In this document: one piece after another, positions 55,590 to 64,000 of the stretch
Layout: the number at the start of each line of letters is the position of its first letter
Position numbering within the stretch: position 1 is the stretch's first letter
Source: Zunongwangia atlantica 22II14-10F7
Lineage (GTDB): Bacteria > Bacteroidota > Bacteroidia > Flavobacteriales > Flavobacteriaceae
DNA: 64,000 nucleotides
NCBI RefSeq assembly: GCF_002094855.1
Contig: NZ_ARYN01000014.1
Span: 99,835-163,834, forward strand
Direction: 5' to 3'
Made by a program: the position numbers and the translations under genes
The notes under the pieces: generated by a model
What the model was told of the DNA's origin: nothing
The model's database searches: none
What the model saw: the letters and a program-made list of their open reading frames with translations, nothing else

Positions 55590-56933
55590 ATGAGAAATTA
55601 TCTATATATATATGTATTGTTAACAACCTTGATTTTTACAGGTTGTGACGACGAACTTCAGGTTTCAGATCCTACTACGATAGGAACAGATCAGTTTATT
55701 ACAGATTTGGCCACTGCCCAACAGGCAATGGACGGAGTTTATGATGCTATGCAGAGTGTTTATGTTCAGGGCGCATATCCAATTATGTCACTTGGTTTGT
55801 ATGCTGATGAATTTTCACATAGTGGTTCTTACACTTTGTTTGATGAAATGGTTTTAAATAATGTGCCTGCAACAAACTTAGCAGTTACTTATTTTTGGTC
55901 TTATCGATATATTGTAATCTTTAGAGCAAATTCAGTTATAAATGCTACACAAGCACTTGCCGATGTAGATGAAGCGGCTAGAAATTCTATTATTGCAGAA
56001 GCAAAAGGAATTAGAGCTTTAATGTATTTTGATTTAGTTAGAATGTTTGGTGGTGTTCCACTTCCTAGTGAAGATGATTTAGTTTCTAATAATGGAGCTG
56101 CATCAGCAAATGTTGCTAGATCAACAGAAGCAGAAGTTTACCAGTATATTTTAAATGATATTAGTGATGCACAAGGAGAAATTTTAGAAAATGATGTTTA
56201 TCATTTCTCTGATGATGCTTTAAATGTTTTATTAGCTGAAGTTCAAATGACTCTTGGAAATTATGAAGAGGCTACAGCTGCTTTAGAAAATATAATTGGT
56301 AGCTATTCTTTGGTAGAATCTTATGATGCTGTTTTTACATCAAGTTCCAATACCGAGGAAATCTTTAGAATTAGATATTCCACAGATGATTCTAATAATT
56401 TAGCTTTCTATTTTTACCCATCTGCTTTAGGAGGTAGAAGGGAGGTTGCACCTGAAGCAAGTTTTCTAGAAGCTTTTGAAGATGGAGATCAGAGAATAAA
56501 TCTTGTGACTAATAGTGATGACTTTTCTTCTTCGTATATAAGTAAGTACTCAAATGTTTCTACGGGGACAGATCAACCTTATGTTTACAGATATGCAGAA
56601 GTTGAGTTGCTTTATGCTGAATTATTAGCGAGATCTGGTGATTTTGATGGAGCTTCAGATTATTTAAACAATGTTCGCAATAGAGCAGGTTTAGGAGATT
56701 TAAGCTTAACGTCAGAGAATTATATTGATCTAATATCACAAGAAAGAAGAATTGAACTTTTTGCTGAAGGTAAAAGATGGTATGATACGGTAAGATTAGA
56801 TATTTTAGATGAAGTTGTTGCAAATAAAAGCTCATCTTCTCTAAATGAAAATCGTATTTTATGGCCTATTCCTCAGGATGAAATTAATGCCAATCAGGCA
56901 CTTTCTCAGGAGGATCAGAATCCAGGGTACTAA
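55590..56933 (+). CDS. SusD/RagB substrate-binding lipoprotein (pair 2)
   Basis: Partner lipoprotein of SusC 2. The preferred ATG at 55590 gives MRNYLYIYVLLTTLIFTGC, with lipobox IFTGC; the longer frame from 55557 would overlap the SusC end and is unlikely. SusD features include IIAEAKGIRALMYFDLVRMF, YRYAEVELLYAELLARSGDF, RRIELFAEGKRWYDTVRLD and the closing ILWPIPQDEINANQ and NPGY. Length is 447 residues. A terminator follows 24 bases after the stop. Confidence 0.92.
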   Translation: MRNYLYIYVLLTTLIFTGCDDELQVSDPTTIGTDQFITDLATAQQAMDGVYDAMQSVYVQGAYPIMSLGLYADEFSHSGSYTLFDEMVLNNVPATNLAVTYFWSYRYIVIFRANSVINATQALADVDEAARNSIIAEAKGIRALMYFDLVRMFGGVPLPSEDDLVSNNGAASANVARSTEAEVYQYILNDISDAQGEILENDVYHFSDDALNVLLAEVQMTLGNYEEATAALENIIGSYSLVESYDAVFTSSSNTEEIFRIRYSTDDSNNLAFYFYPSALGGRREVAPEASFLEAFEDGDQRINLVTNSDDFSSSYISKYSNVSTGTDQPYVYRYAEVELLYAELLARSGDFDGASDYLNNVRNRAGLGDLSLTSENYIDLISQERRIELFAEGKRWYDTVRLDILDEVVANKSSSSLNENRILWPIPQDEINANQALSQEDQNPGY

Positions 56934-56954
56934 AAAAGTTTTCTAGCATAAATT

Positions 56955-56983
56955 AAAAAAAACCGGCTATCAGCCGGTTTTTT
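56955..56983 (+). terminator. Terminator after SusD 2
   Basis: AACCGGCT (56961-56968) pairs with AGCCGGTT (56972-56979), flanked by an A-tract and TTTTTT. Confidence 0.85.
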
Positions 56984-57199
56984 CATTTCTACGAATTTAG
57001 TGGGTTTTGCTCCTAGAAACATAGCTGTGAAATATTTGGACATTATTTTAAATATGATTTAGTTAATCGAAATCGTTTTATGTGATTAAATAGTTAAAAA
57101 ATACATGGTGTTTGGAGTTGTTAGGTGTGTAATGTTACTTTTTATTTTTAATCAAATAAATAATATTTGATTAAAAATGTAATCAATAACTATGTGCTA

Positions 57200-57208
57200 A
57201 AACGTTTT
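57200..57208. promoter_or_regulatory. AAACGTTTT site upstream of SusC 3
   Basis: Part of the 10-base palindrome AAAACGTTTT (57199-57208), 105 bases before the SusC ATG. Same core as at 46938 and 52419. Confidence 0.4.
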
Positions 57209-57260
57209 TATTGAAAATAATGTAATTTTTTTATAAATTTTAGAACTCAATTATTTTGTT

Positions 57261-57307
57261 TATTAAGTTTTTATTATGATTTTTGGCTCAGGCTAATTCA
57301 AATTAAC
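57261..57307 (+). repeat. Conserved leader block, copy 2
   Basis: Matches 47159-47205 at 42 of 47 positions and ends 6 bases before the SusC ATG. Identity continues into the signal-peptide codons. Confidence 0.75.
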
Positions 57308-57313
57308 GAAATA

Positions 57314-60300
57314 ATGAAAAAAACATTACATGGAATGCTAACACTATTTATGGTGTTAGTTGTGCAATTAGTTTTTGCACAAGAAAAAAATGTTTCTGGT
57401 ACCGTTGTTGACGAAGGAGGTCTTCCTCTACCAGGAGTAAATGTTATTGAAAAAGGTACGAACAATGGTGTTCAAACTAATTTCGATGGAGAGTACAATA
57501 TTAGTGTGACAGAAGGTTCCACTATTGTATTTAGTTACGTTGGGTATTCAAAGCAGGAGTTTGTTGTTGGTAACTCAAATACTATCGATGTGACTTTAGA
57601 AGTAGATGCAGCTGCTTTAGGTGAAGTCGTTGTGCTTGGTTATAGTACAAAAGGGGTTGAAGAAGTTACTGGTGCTTCTGTTCAGGTAGCTGGAGAGGAG
57701 TTAGCATCTAATCCTACAGTGACCGTAGATCAAGCTTTACAAGGTAAAGTTCCTGGTCTACAAATTTCTCAATCTTCTGGTACTCCTGGTTCTGTCCAGG
57801 ATATCAGAATTCGTGGTGTGAGTTCTATTGGAGCAGGTAACGATCCGTTGTATGTTATTGATGGTGTTCCTGTTATAAATTCAAATGCAACAGGAAGCAC
57901 TGCAAGGAGTTCTTTGAGTCCTATTGCGTCATTAAATAGTCAGGATATTGAGACGATTACAGTCTTAAAGGATGCATCAGCTACTGCCCAGTATGGAGCT
58001 AGAGGTTCAAATGGGGTAATTGTAATTACAACAAAAAAAGGGAAGTCAGGAGAAGCTCAATTCACTTTTAATTCTAGGGTTGGGTTCCAAAATGATGCTT
58101 ACAATAAAAGAACAGTTTTAACCGGTCCACAAAGGTATGAGTTGTTAGGAGAAGCTCTTTTAAATTCATATGGGCCAAATGGTTCTGTGCAGGATTATGG
58201 TGTAACTACCCCAGCTGAGGCAATAGGTTTAATTCCATCTGTTGATGCAAACTATGATGGGACGTCTGTTTATAACTGGTCAGATTTAATCAAAAATGAA
58301 GATGCGCTAACTCAAGATTATAATTTTTCAGCTACTGGAGGGGATGAAAAAGGTTCTTTCTATGCTTCTTTAGGTTATAATAAAACTGAGGCAACGGTAA
58401 TTGGTTCAACTTTCGAAAGATTGAACGGAGTAATGAACTTTTCTAGAAAACTAAGAGATAATATTAATTTCTCTACAAACATGAATGTATCTAGAATTAC
58501 TCAAAACCCGATATTAGAACAGGGATCTTACTTTTCAAATCCGTTTATAACAAGGTTTTTAATGAATCCATTTAATAATCCATATAATGAGGATGGTTCA
58601 CAAAATATCGACCTTGCTTTTGGTTCTTTGCACAATACTTTATATGTATTAGATAATAATATAACAAGAAATGAATTGATAAGAGGTATATCTAATTCAA
58701 CTCTAGATTGGGAGTTGTTTGATGGATTTACTTTCTCGAATAAGCTTGCTTTAGATTATCAAATTGCTAATTATAGAGATTATCAAAACAGGTATGAGGG
58801 TGATTCAGCTCCTGTAAATGGTGCTTCTACTGCTAGTGATAATAAAAATTATAACTGGGTATACCAAGGATCTTTCAATTATGGCTTCACACTGGGTGAT
58901 GTGCACAACTTTGATTTCACTACCTTATTTGAATATCAAAAGAATCAGGGGTACTATATGTATGCTTATGGTGAGAATTTTCCAGCAGATGGTTTGACAT
59001 ATATTACTTCTGCTAGTGCGAATTACGATGCAAGTTCTTCTTTCTCAGACTGGTATAATGTTTCGTATTTAGGGATTGTGAATTATAACTATGATGGTCG
59101 TTATGTAATTGATGGTTCTATTAGACGTGAAGGATCTTCAAGATTTGCTCCAGAACAACGTTTTGGGACATTTGGTGCGGTAGGTGCTGCCTGGAATATC
59201 CATAGAGAAAACTTTATGAAAGGCTCTGTTTTTAATTCATTGCGATTAAGAACTTCATATGGTATCACCGGTAATAATGCTATTGGAATTAATAACTATC
59301 AGGCATTATTATCTTATGGAGCTACATACGGAGGAAACGGAGGAGCAACTCCTTCTCAATTCGGTAACGCAGATCTAACTTGGGAAAAAGCGGAAAATTT
59401 TGATGTAGGTTTAATTTTCGGGTTATTCAATAATAGATTGTCTGGTTCAGTAACGTACTTTAATAGAAGAAACTATGATCTTCTACAAGGTGTGCCGCTT
59501 TCCTTAACAACAGCTTTTAGTAATCAGAGTCAGAACTTAGGAGAGATGACAAACTCTGGTATAGAAGCAGAATTATCTTTCGATGTAATTAGTACAGAGG
59601 ATTTTAATTGGAATATTTACGGTAATTATGCTTCAGTAGATAATGAAGTTACTAAGTTAGCATTAGGTGCTGATGGAGAACCAATTGATCCTAATGGAGG
59701 TAGCTCATATAAGAGCACAGAAGTTGGAAGACCAGTTGGTGGTTGGTATATGAGAACTTGGGCAGGTGTAGATCCTGAAACCGGAGAGCCAACTTGGTAT
59801 GAAAACGGAGTTGATGGTGAAACCACATCTAATTATAATACTGCAGAGGCGGTTTATCAGGGAGCTAGTGCTTTGCCAACCTATTCAGGGGGCTTAGGGA
59901 CAAGAGTTTCATTTAAAGGATTTTTTGCTGAAGCAGATCTTTATTTTGCTGGAGGACATAAAATTTATGAGCAGTATGCACAGTTTTATTTAAGAACAAA
60001 TTCTTTCTCTCTAGGTTCTTACAATGGTGCTACTGAATTATTAGATAGGTGGCAACAACCGGGAGATATTACAGATGTTCCAAAAGTTGACTATGGGGTT
60101 AATAATAATTTTCATGCAACTTCTTCTAGACATTTATTCGATGGTGATTACGTAAGGTTGAAAAATGTTGCGTTTGGTTATAATTTACCTTCTTCATGGG
60201 CTAATTCAATAGGAATTGATGGTTTAATGCTTACGTTGAGAGGTACCAATGTTGCTACTTGGTTAAAAGATGATGGATTGCTATTAGATCCTGAGGTAAG

Positions 60301-60373
60301 AGCGGATGGTTATACAAGATTAACAACTCCGCCTGTAGAATCTTATACTTTAGGTGTTAACGTTAAATTTTAG
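57314..60373 (+). CDS. SusC/RagA TonB-linked outer-membrane transporter (pair 3)
   Basis: A TonB-dependent transporter of 1019 residues. The signal peptide LTLFMVLVVQLVFAQ and regulatory-like domain TVVDEGGLPLPGVNVIEKGT are close to pairs 1 and 2. The plug has VVVLGYSTKGVEE, SSGTPGSVQDIRIRGVSSIG and LKDASATAQYGARGSNGVI. The barrel ends in LGVNVKF. SusD 3 starts three bases after its stop, so translation is coupled. Divergence in the barrel relative to the other pairs suggests another ligand. Confidence 0.93.
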   Translation: MKKTLHGMLTLFMVLVVQLVFAQEKNVSGTVVDEGGLPLPGVNVIEKGTNNGVQTNFDGEYNISVTEGSTIVFSYVGYSKQEFVVGNSNTIDVTLEVDAAALGEVVVLGYSTKGVEEVTGASVQVAGEELASNPTVTVDQALQGKVPGLQISQSSGTPGSVQDIRIRGVSSIGAGNDPLYVIDGVPVINSNATGSTARSSLSPIASLNSQDIETITVLKDASATAQYGARGSNGVIVITTKKGKSGEAQFTFNSRVGFQNDAYNKRTVLTGPQRYELLGEALLNSYGPNGSVQDYGVTTPAEAIGLIPSVDANYDGTSVYNWSDLIKNEDALTQDYNFSATGGDEKGSFYASLGYNKTEATVIGSTFERLNGVMNFSRKLRDNINFSTNMNVSRITQNPILEQGSYFSNPFITRFLMNPFNNPYNEDGSQNIDLAFGSLHNTLYVLDNNITRNELIRGISNSTLDWELFDGFTFSNKLALDYQIANYRDYQNRYEGDSAPVNGASTASDNKNYNWVYQGSFNYGFTLGDVHNFDFTTLFEYQKNQGYYMYAYGENFPADGLTYITSASANYDASSSFSDWYNVSYLGIVNYNYDGRYVIDGSIRREGSSRFAPEQRFGTFGAVGAAWNIHRENFMKGSVFNSLRLRTSYGITGNNAIGINNYQALLSYGATYGGNGGATPSQFGNADLTWEKAENFDVGLIFGLFNNRLSGSVTYFNRRNYDLLQGVPLSLTTAFSNQSQNLGEMTNSGIEAELSFDVISTEDFNWNIYGNYASVDNEVTKLALGADGEPIDPNGGSSYKSTEVGRPVGGWYMRTWAGVDPETGEPTWYENGVDGETTSNYNTAEAVYQGASALPTYSGGLGTRVSFKGFFAEADLYFAGGHKIYEQYAQFYLRTNSFSLGSYNGATELLDRWQQPGDITDVPKVDYGVNNNFHATSSRHLFDGDYVRLKNVAFGYNLPSSWANSIGIDGLMLTLRGTNVATWLKDDGLLLDPEVRADGYTRLTTPPVESYTLGVNVKF

Positions 60374-60376
60374 AAA

Positions 60377-61801
60377 ATGAAAAAGAATTTTAAAATATTA
60401 TTATTAGCTGCACTAAGTCTTGGTATGTTTTCCTCTTGTTCAGATGAAGATCTTGATCCAACTTTAGCGCAGGATAAAAGTATAGAGACCAGTATTAATA
60501 CAACCAATGATCTTCAGGCTATTTTGGTTGGAGCTTATGATAGGCTTTCAAGTACTTCCGCTTATGGGCGTGATTATATAATTTTGGGTGAAGTATTTTC
60601 TGCTAATGCGGGTTCTAATGGGAACTCTAACAGATTTGTAACTGAATCACAAATGTCTTTGACTGAAAATTCAGGAATTTCAAATTCTTTATGGTCTCAA
60701 TTTTATAGCGTAATTGGCTCAGCAAATATTATTATAAATGCAGAAGGGATTGAAGGTGATCAGGCTACCATTGATCATATAGTAGGTCAAGCATACGCTA
60801 TTAGAGCTTTAGCTCATTTTGATCTATTACAATATTTTGGGCAGCATAATGTCAATGGAGGCGGAGAATCAGCTTTAGGAGTACCTTATGTAACAACTTT
60901 TAGAGATAATGATGCTTTATTTCCAAGTAGAAATACTGTTGGAGAAGTAAAAAGTATGGCTTATGCAGATATAGATATGGCTGCAAGTTTAATGAGTGCA
61001 GATTTAAATGATGGGTCGAAGGAGTATATTACTACATTTGCGGTAGACGCTATTAATGCTAGAATGGCAAATTATTTTGGTGACTGGCAAAGATCTTTGA
61101 CTGCTTCACAATCAGTTGTGAGTTCTGGAGCTTTTTCAGTAGCTTCTAGTGATAATTTTTTAAGTACTTTTTCTGCAGATGGCGGTAGTAATGTTATTTT
61201 TGAAATAGCTTTTACAGATATTGATAATCCAGGAATCAATGGTTTGACAAATATCTACCAACAAGGTTCTTATGGAGATGTGATTGTTGCTCCTAATCTG
61301 GCTGCTGTTTATGATGATGGTGATGTGAGAGGTGTTACAGAATACGTGCCTACAGATCGTGCTCCTGCTCAAACTGTAATAGGTTTGGATGCTGATGGCA
61401 CTTACCGTAATATTGGTAAATATCCTTCTTTTCCTGCTTTTAGTGACAATGTTCCTGTGATTAGATACGAAGAAGTTGTACTGTTATATGCGGAAGCATT
61501 ACTCGAAACAGGTGATTCTGCATCAGCATTATCTCAATTAAATACCATTCCTTCTAACAGAGGGGCAAGTACATATAATGTAGCTACAAAAGATAATATA
61601 TTGTTAGAAAGAAGAAAGGAATTGGCTTTTGAAGGATTTCGTTTCCATGATATAGCAAGAACTGGTATGGACATTAGTGCGCCAGATCCTTTAGTAATAA
61701 CACATGGTGTTGTTCCTTATGGAGATTTCAGATTTGCATTACCAATTCCTGCTGCTGAGACTGGGGCAAATGCTAATGTTGTTCAAAACACTGGTTATTA
61801 A
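60377..61801 (+). CDS. SusD/RagB substrate-binding lipoprotein (pair 3)
   Basis: Partner lipoprotein of SusC 3, 474 residues. Signal MKKNFKILLLAALSLGMFSS leads to lipobox FSSC (Cys21). SusD features include IVGQAYAIRALAHFDLLQYF, VIRYEEVVLLYAEALLETGD, RRKELAFEGFRFHDIAR and the end RFALPIPAAETGANANVVQ followed by NTGY. It begins three bases after SusC and ends 20 bases before a strong terminator. Confidence 0.92.
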   Translation: MKKNFKILLLAALSLGMFSSCSDEDLDPTLAQDKSIETSINTTNDLQAILVGAYDRLSSTSAYGRDYIILGEVFSANAGSNGNSNRFVTESQMSLTENSGISNSLWSQFYSVIGSANIIINAEGIEGDQATIDHIVGQAYAIRALAHFDLLQYFGQHNVNGGGESALGVPYVTTFRDNDALFPSRNTVGEVKSMAYADIDMAASLMSADLNDGSKEYITTFAVDAINARMANYFGDWQRSLTASQSVVSSGAFSVASSDNFLSTFSADGGSNVIFEIAFTDIDNPGINGLTNIYQQGSYGDVIVAPNLAAVYDDGDVRGVTEYVPTDRAPAQTVIGLDADGTYRNIGKYPSFPAFSDNVPVIRYEEVVLLYAEALLETGDSASALSQLNTIPSNRGASTYNVATKDNILLERRKELAFEGFRFHDIARTGMDISAPDPLVITHGVVPYGDFRFALPIPAAETGANANVVQNTGY

Positions 61802-61821
61802 GATTTGATTTAATATTTTAT

Positions 61822-61849
61822 AAAACCACCCAATTTGGGTGGTTTTTTT
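61822..61849 (+). terminator. Terminator after SusD 3
   Basis: AAAACCACCC (61822-61831) pairs with GGGTGGTTTT (61837-61846) around a 5-base loop, followed by more T. Confidence 0.88.
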
Positions 61850-61886
61850 GTTTTATACCAATTCTGTTCTGCTTACGTTATTTTTA

Positions 61887-61894
61887 TACTTTTG
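61887..61894 (+). promoter_or_regulatory. Promoter -7 box for the porin gene
   Basis: TACTTTTG is a perfect TAnnTTTG match, 17 bases before the ATG at 61911. It lies inside the longer open frame from 61839 and so argues against that start. Confidence 0.55.
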
Positions 61895-61910
61895 TTTCAT
61901 ATTTAGAACA

Positions 61911-63818
61911 ATGAAGAAAATAATTTTCCTTTTATCGTTTTTATCTTTTCATTTCGGTTTTGGGCAAGAACAAAACATGTCTGGTAGACCAAAGTCTGAG
62001 AAGTCAAAAGATACTGTCAAGGAGCCAACCATAGATCTTTTTAAAATAATTTCAGTAGATAATGATACTACGCAGGTAGATACTTCTCTAACAATTCAAA
62101 AAGATTATAAATTTAATTATTTAAGGAGAGATCTTTTTGGGCTTTTGCCATTTGCTAATACTGGCCAAACGTATAATAGGCTTACCGAGTTTAGAGATTT
62201 TAAAAGTGTAATTCCAAAGTTTGGAGCTCGAGCAAGGCATTATAATTTCATGGAATCATCAGATGTTTATTATTATCATGTTCCTACTCCATTAACCGAA
62301 TTATATTTTAAAACAGTTCCCGAGCAAGGTCAGCAATTGGATGCTTTCTTTACTGTGAATACTTCAGAACGTTTAAATTTCAGTGTAGCTTACAAAGGTG
62401 TTAGGGCTCTCGGTAGATATAGGCATATACTTACAAGCAGCGGTAATTTCAGGACTACACTAAATTATCAAACAAAAAATAAAAGATACAGGGCTAAAGC
62501 ACATTTCATAAGTCAGGATTTACTTAATGAAGAAAATGGAGGTTTAACAGATGATGCTGTGGGTTCCTATATAAGTAAAGTGCCAGAATTTGATGATCGC
62601 TCTGTTTTAGATGTGAATTTCGAAAATGCAGAGAGTACATTATATGGTAAAGGATTTTTTCTAGATCACGAATATTACCTTATAGGGGCACAGGATACAA
62701 TTCAGAATAAATTATTCTTTAGTCATCGATTAGATTATTCTTACAAGAAATTTCAATACCTGCAGTCGGCTGCTGCAAATAATATTTTAGGTGAATCTTT
62801 TCAAAGTACAAATCTAAATGACGAGACAAGGTTCAGAAATCTTGATAATACCTTTGCGGTAAACTTTGATAATGATGTATTAGGTAAGCTTACTGGTAGA
62901 GCCGGGTATTCTTTCTTCGATTACTGGTATGATTCTGTTTTTGTAGGAGAAGATGGGGTGGCTGAAGATCGATTAGAGGGTAGGTTGGTTAATGTAGGAG
63001 GGAGCTACGATAATTATATAGGCGGTTTCAATTTGCATGGCGATGTGTCTTTTAATTTTGGAGATGATTTTTCTGGAAATCATATTTTGGCATCTGCAGG
63101 ATATCAACTAGATCAAAATAATTATTTAAACTTCGGATTAAAGCAGAGTAGTAGAGCTCCTAATTTAAATTTCTTGCTGTATCAAAGTAATTATGTGAAT
63201 TACAATTGGCAAAATAATTTTGATAATGAGAATGCGCAAAGCTTATTTTTTGAACTCTCCGCTAAGATGATTGCCAAATTTAGTGGTGAAATTACCCAAA
63301 TTCAGAATTATACCTATTTTTCATTAGATTATAACGCTGCGGTTAAGCCTTTCCAATTTGGTGGTGATGTGCGATATTATAAGGTGAAGGCAGAAAGGGA
63401 GTTTAGCTTTGGGAAGTTTGCTTTAGATAATACTGTTCTGTATCAAAATGTTTCAGATGGAGCTGATGTTCTTAATTTACCAGAATTGGTGACCAGAAAT
63501 ACCTTTTATTATAAAGACTTTTGGTTTGATAAAGCCTTGTATCTACAAACAGGACTAAGTTTACGATATTTTTCTTCTTATCAAATGGATGCTTACGATC
63601 CTGTTCTGGCAGAATTTTATGTTCAGAATGAAACTGAATTTGGTAATTATCCTGTGGTTGACTTCTTTTTTAACGGAAAAGTAGATCAGGCAAGAATATT
63701 TTTTAAGCTTGAAAATTTAAATTTTCTGATTGACGGGAATAATAACTTTTCTGCGCCAAGATATCCGCACAATGATTTTATGGTTCGATTTGGCCTAGTT
63801 TGGAACTTTTTTCTATAA
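61911..63818 (+). CDS. Putative outer-membrane porin
   Basis: A 635-residue exported beta-rich protein. The preferred start gives signal peptide MKKIIFLLSFLSFHFGFGQ; the frame opens earlier (61839), but that part overlaps the terminator and promoter. After a charged linker, alternating polar and aromatic residues with many Tyr, Phe and Asn indicate a beta-barrel, and the C-terminus is FGLVWNFFL, ending in aromatic residues as outer-membrane proteins do. It resembles the Bacteroidota putative porin family (Porin_10). Substrate is unknown, and it is probably independent of the SusC/SusD genes because it has its own promoter. Confidence 0.8.
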   Translation: MKKIIFLLSFLSFHFGFGQEQNMSGRPKSEKSKDTVKEPTIDLFKIISVDNDTTQVDTSLTIQKDYKFNYLRRDLFGLLPFANTGQTYNRLTEFRDFKSVIPKFGARARHYNFMESSDVYYYHVPTPLTELYFKTVPEQGQQLDAFFTVNTSERLNFSVAYKGVRALGRYRHILTSSGNFRTTLNYQTKNKRYRAKAHFISQDLLNEENGGLTDDAVGSYISKVPEFDDRSVLDVNFENAESTLYGKGFFLDHEYYLIGAQDTIQNKLFFSHRLDYSYKKFQYLQSAAANNILGESFQSTNLNDETRFRNLDNTFAVNFDNDVLGKLTGRAGYSFFDYWYDSVFVGEDGVAEDRLEGRLVNVGGSYDNYIGGFNLHGDVSFNFGDDFSGNHILASAGYQLDQNNYLNFGLKQSSRAPNLNFLLYQSNYVNYNWQNNFDNENAQSLFFELSAKMIAKFSGEITQIQNYTYFSLDYNAAVKPFQFGGDVRYYKVKAEREFSFGKFALDNTVLYQNVSDGADVLNLPELVTRNTFYYKDFWFDKALYLQTGLSLRYFSSYQMDAYDPVLAEFYVQNETEFGNYPVVDFFFNGKVDQARIFFKLENLNFLIDGNNNFSAPRYPHNDFMVRFGLVWNFFL

Positions 63819-63967
63819 AATTTCCTGTATCATCTCTGAATTATTCTGAATGCTTTTCTTTTTTAGGAATGTTAATCTAATGTTAAGCGTGTTTTGCTTA
63901 TTGAAATGCTGAGAATCGATGAAAATTGATGTGATTTTCGTAAAAATGAAACAATTTTTTAAAAGGC

Positions 63968-63997
63968 TTGGTAGTCCAAAAAAGCTGCTTATATTTG
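63968..63997 (+). promoter_or_regulatory. Perfect consensus promoter at the window end
   Basis: TTG (63968-63970), 19 bases, then TATATTTG (63990-63997): an exact match in both boxes and spacing. The gene it serves lies beyond the window. Confidence 0.75.
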
Positions 63998-64000
63998 CAC

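Larger units (their letters stand above)
56934..57313 (+). promoter_or_regulatory. Long AT-rich leader upstream of SusC pair 3
   Basis: A 380-base gap without a gene, holding a terminator (56955-56983), an AAACGTTTT site (57200-57208) and the conserved leader block (57261-57307) shared with SusC 1. The remainder is AT-rich and shows no frame of interest. Confidence 0.7.

Noticed and set aside
46850..61801. Invertible SusC promoter or shufflon
   Set aside because: The similar leader blocks are in direct, not inverted, orientation and no recombinase gene is present, so inversion is not supported.

Overview
The window is a low-GC chromosomal segment from a member of the Bacteroidota, almost certainly class Flavobacteriia. 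The evidence is three SusC/SusD outer-membrane pairs, an exosortase-F module, a GYDIA-type GHMP kinase beside a class II HMG-CoA reductase, Bacteroidota-type promoters (TTG-N19-TAnnTTTG) and no obvious Shine-Dalgarno sequences. Genus is not certain; a marine relative of Gramella/Zunongwangia is an inference. No tRNA, rRNA, CRISPR array, IS element, prophage or integrase was seen.

Layout. 1-1.7 kb: 3' part of a periplasmic peptidyl-prolyl isomerase. 1.8-4.1 kb: mevalonate-pathway pair (GHMP kinase, HMG-CoA reductase). 4.2-8.4 kb: dipeptidyl peptidase IV plus a POT-family peptide transporter (peptide scavenging), then a secreted thioredoxin-like protein. 8.5-13.4 kb, minus strand: ComEC, an NlpC/P60 lipoprotein, LpxB, a small membrane protein and SurE. 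13.5-15.7 kb: tail-specific protease. 15.8-23.3 kb, minus strand: an apparent seven-gene operon purH-mreB-mreC-mreD-mrdA-rodA-SRPBCC that ties cell-shape genes to a purine gene. 23.5-26.6 kb: an ABC permease, a GAF/free-Met-sulfoxide-reductase-like protein, and XrtF with its partner.

26.7-40.1 kb is a copper-handling island: HYC_CC_PP protein, CusA-type RND pump, TolC-type channel, CusB-type adaptor with metal-binding and DUF3347 domains, a DUF3347 lipoprotein, an AraC regulator with an HMA-like sensor domain, a Cys-rich four-helix copper-binding protein, a CopA ATPase with three tandem HMA and two HMBD domains, and a permease. Together these would bind copper in the periplasm and cytoplasm, export it across both membranes and sense it. 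Three of its spacers carry degenerate repeats or terminator-like hairpins.

40.2-46.3 kb: Spy-like protein, large zincin metalloprotease lipoprotein, LysS, a Pmp3/YqaE peptide and LipB. 46.3-61.8 kb: a decayed SusD remnant and three intact SusC/SusD pairs, interrupted by rnhB on the other strand. The three SusC genes share nearly identical signal peptides. Two share an almost identical leader, and all three have an AAACGTTTT site upstream, suggesting common control and recombination between copies. The window closes with a putative porin and a perfect consensus promoter pointing out of the window.
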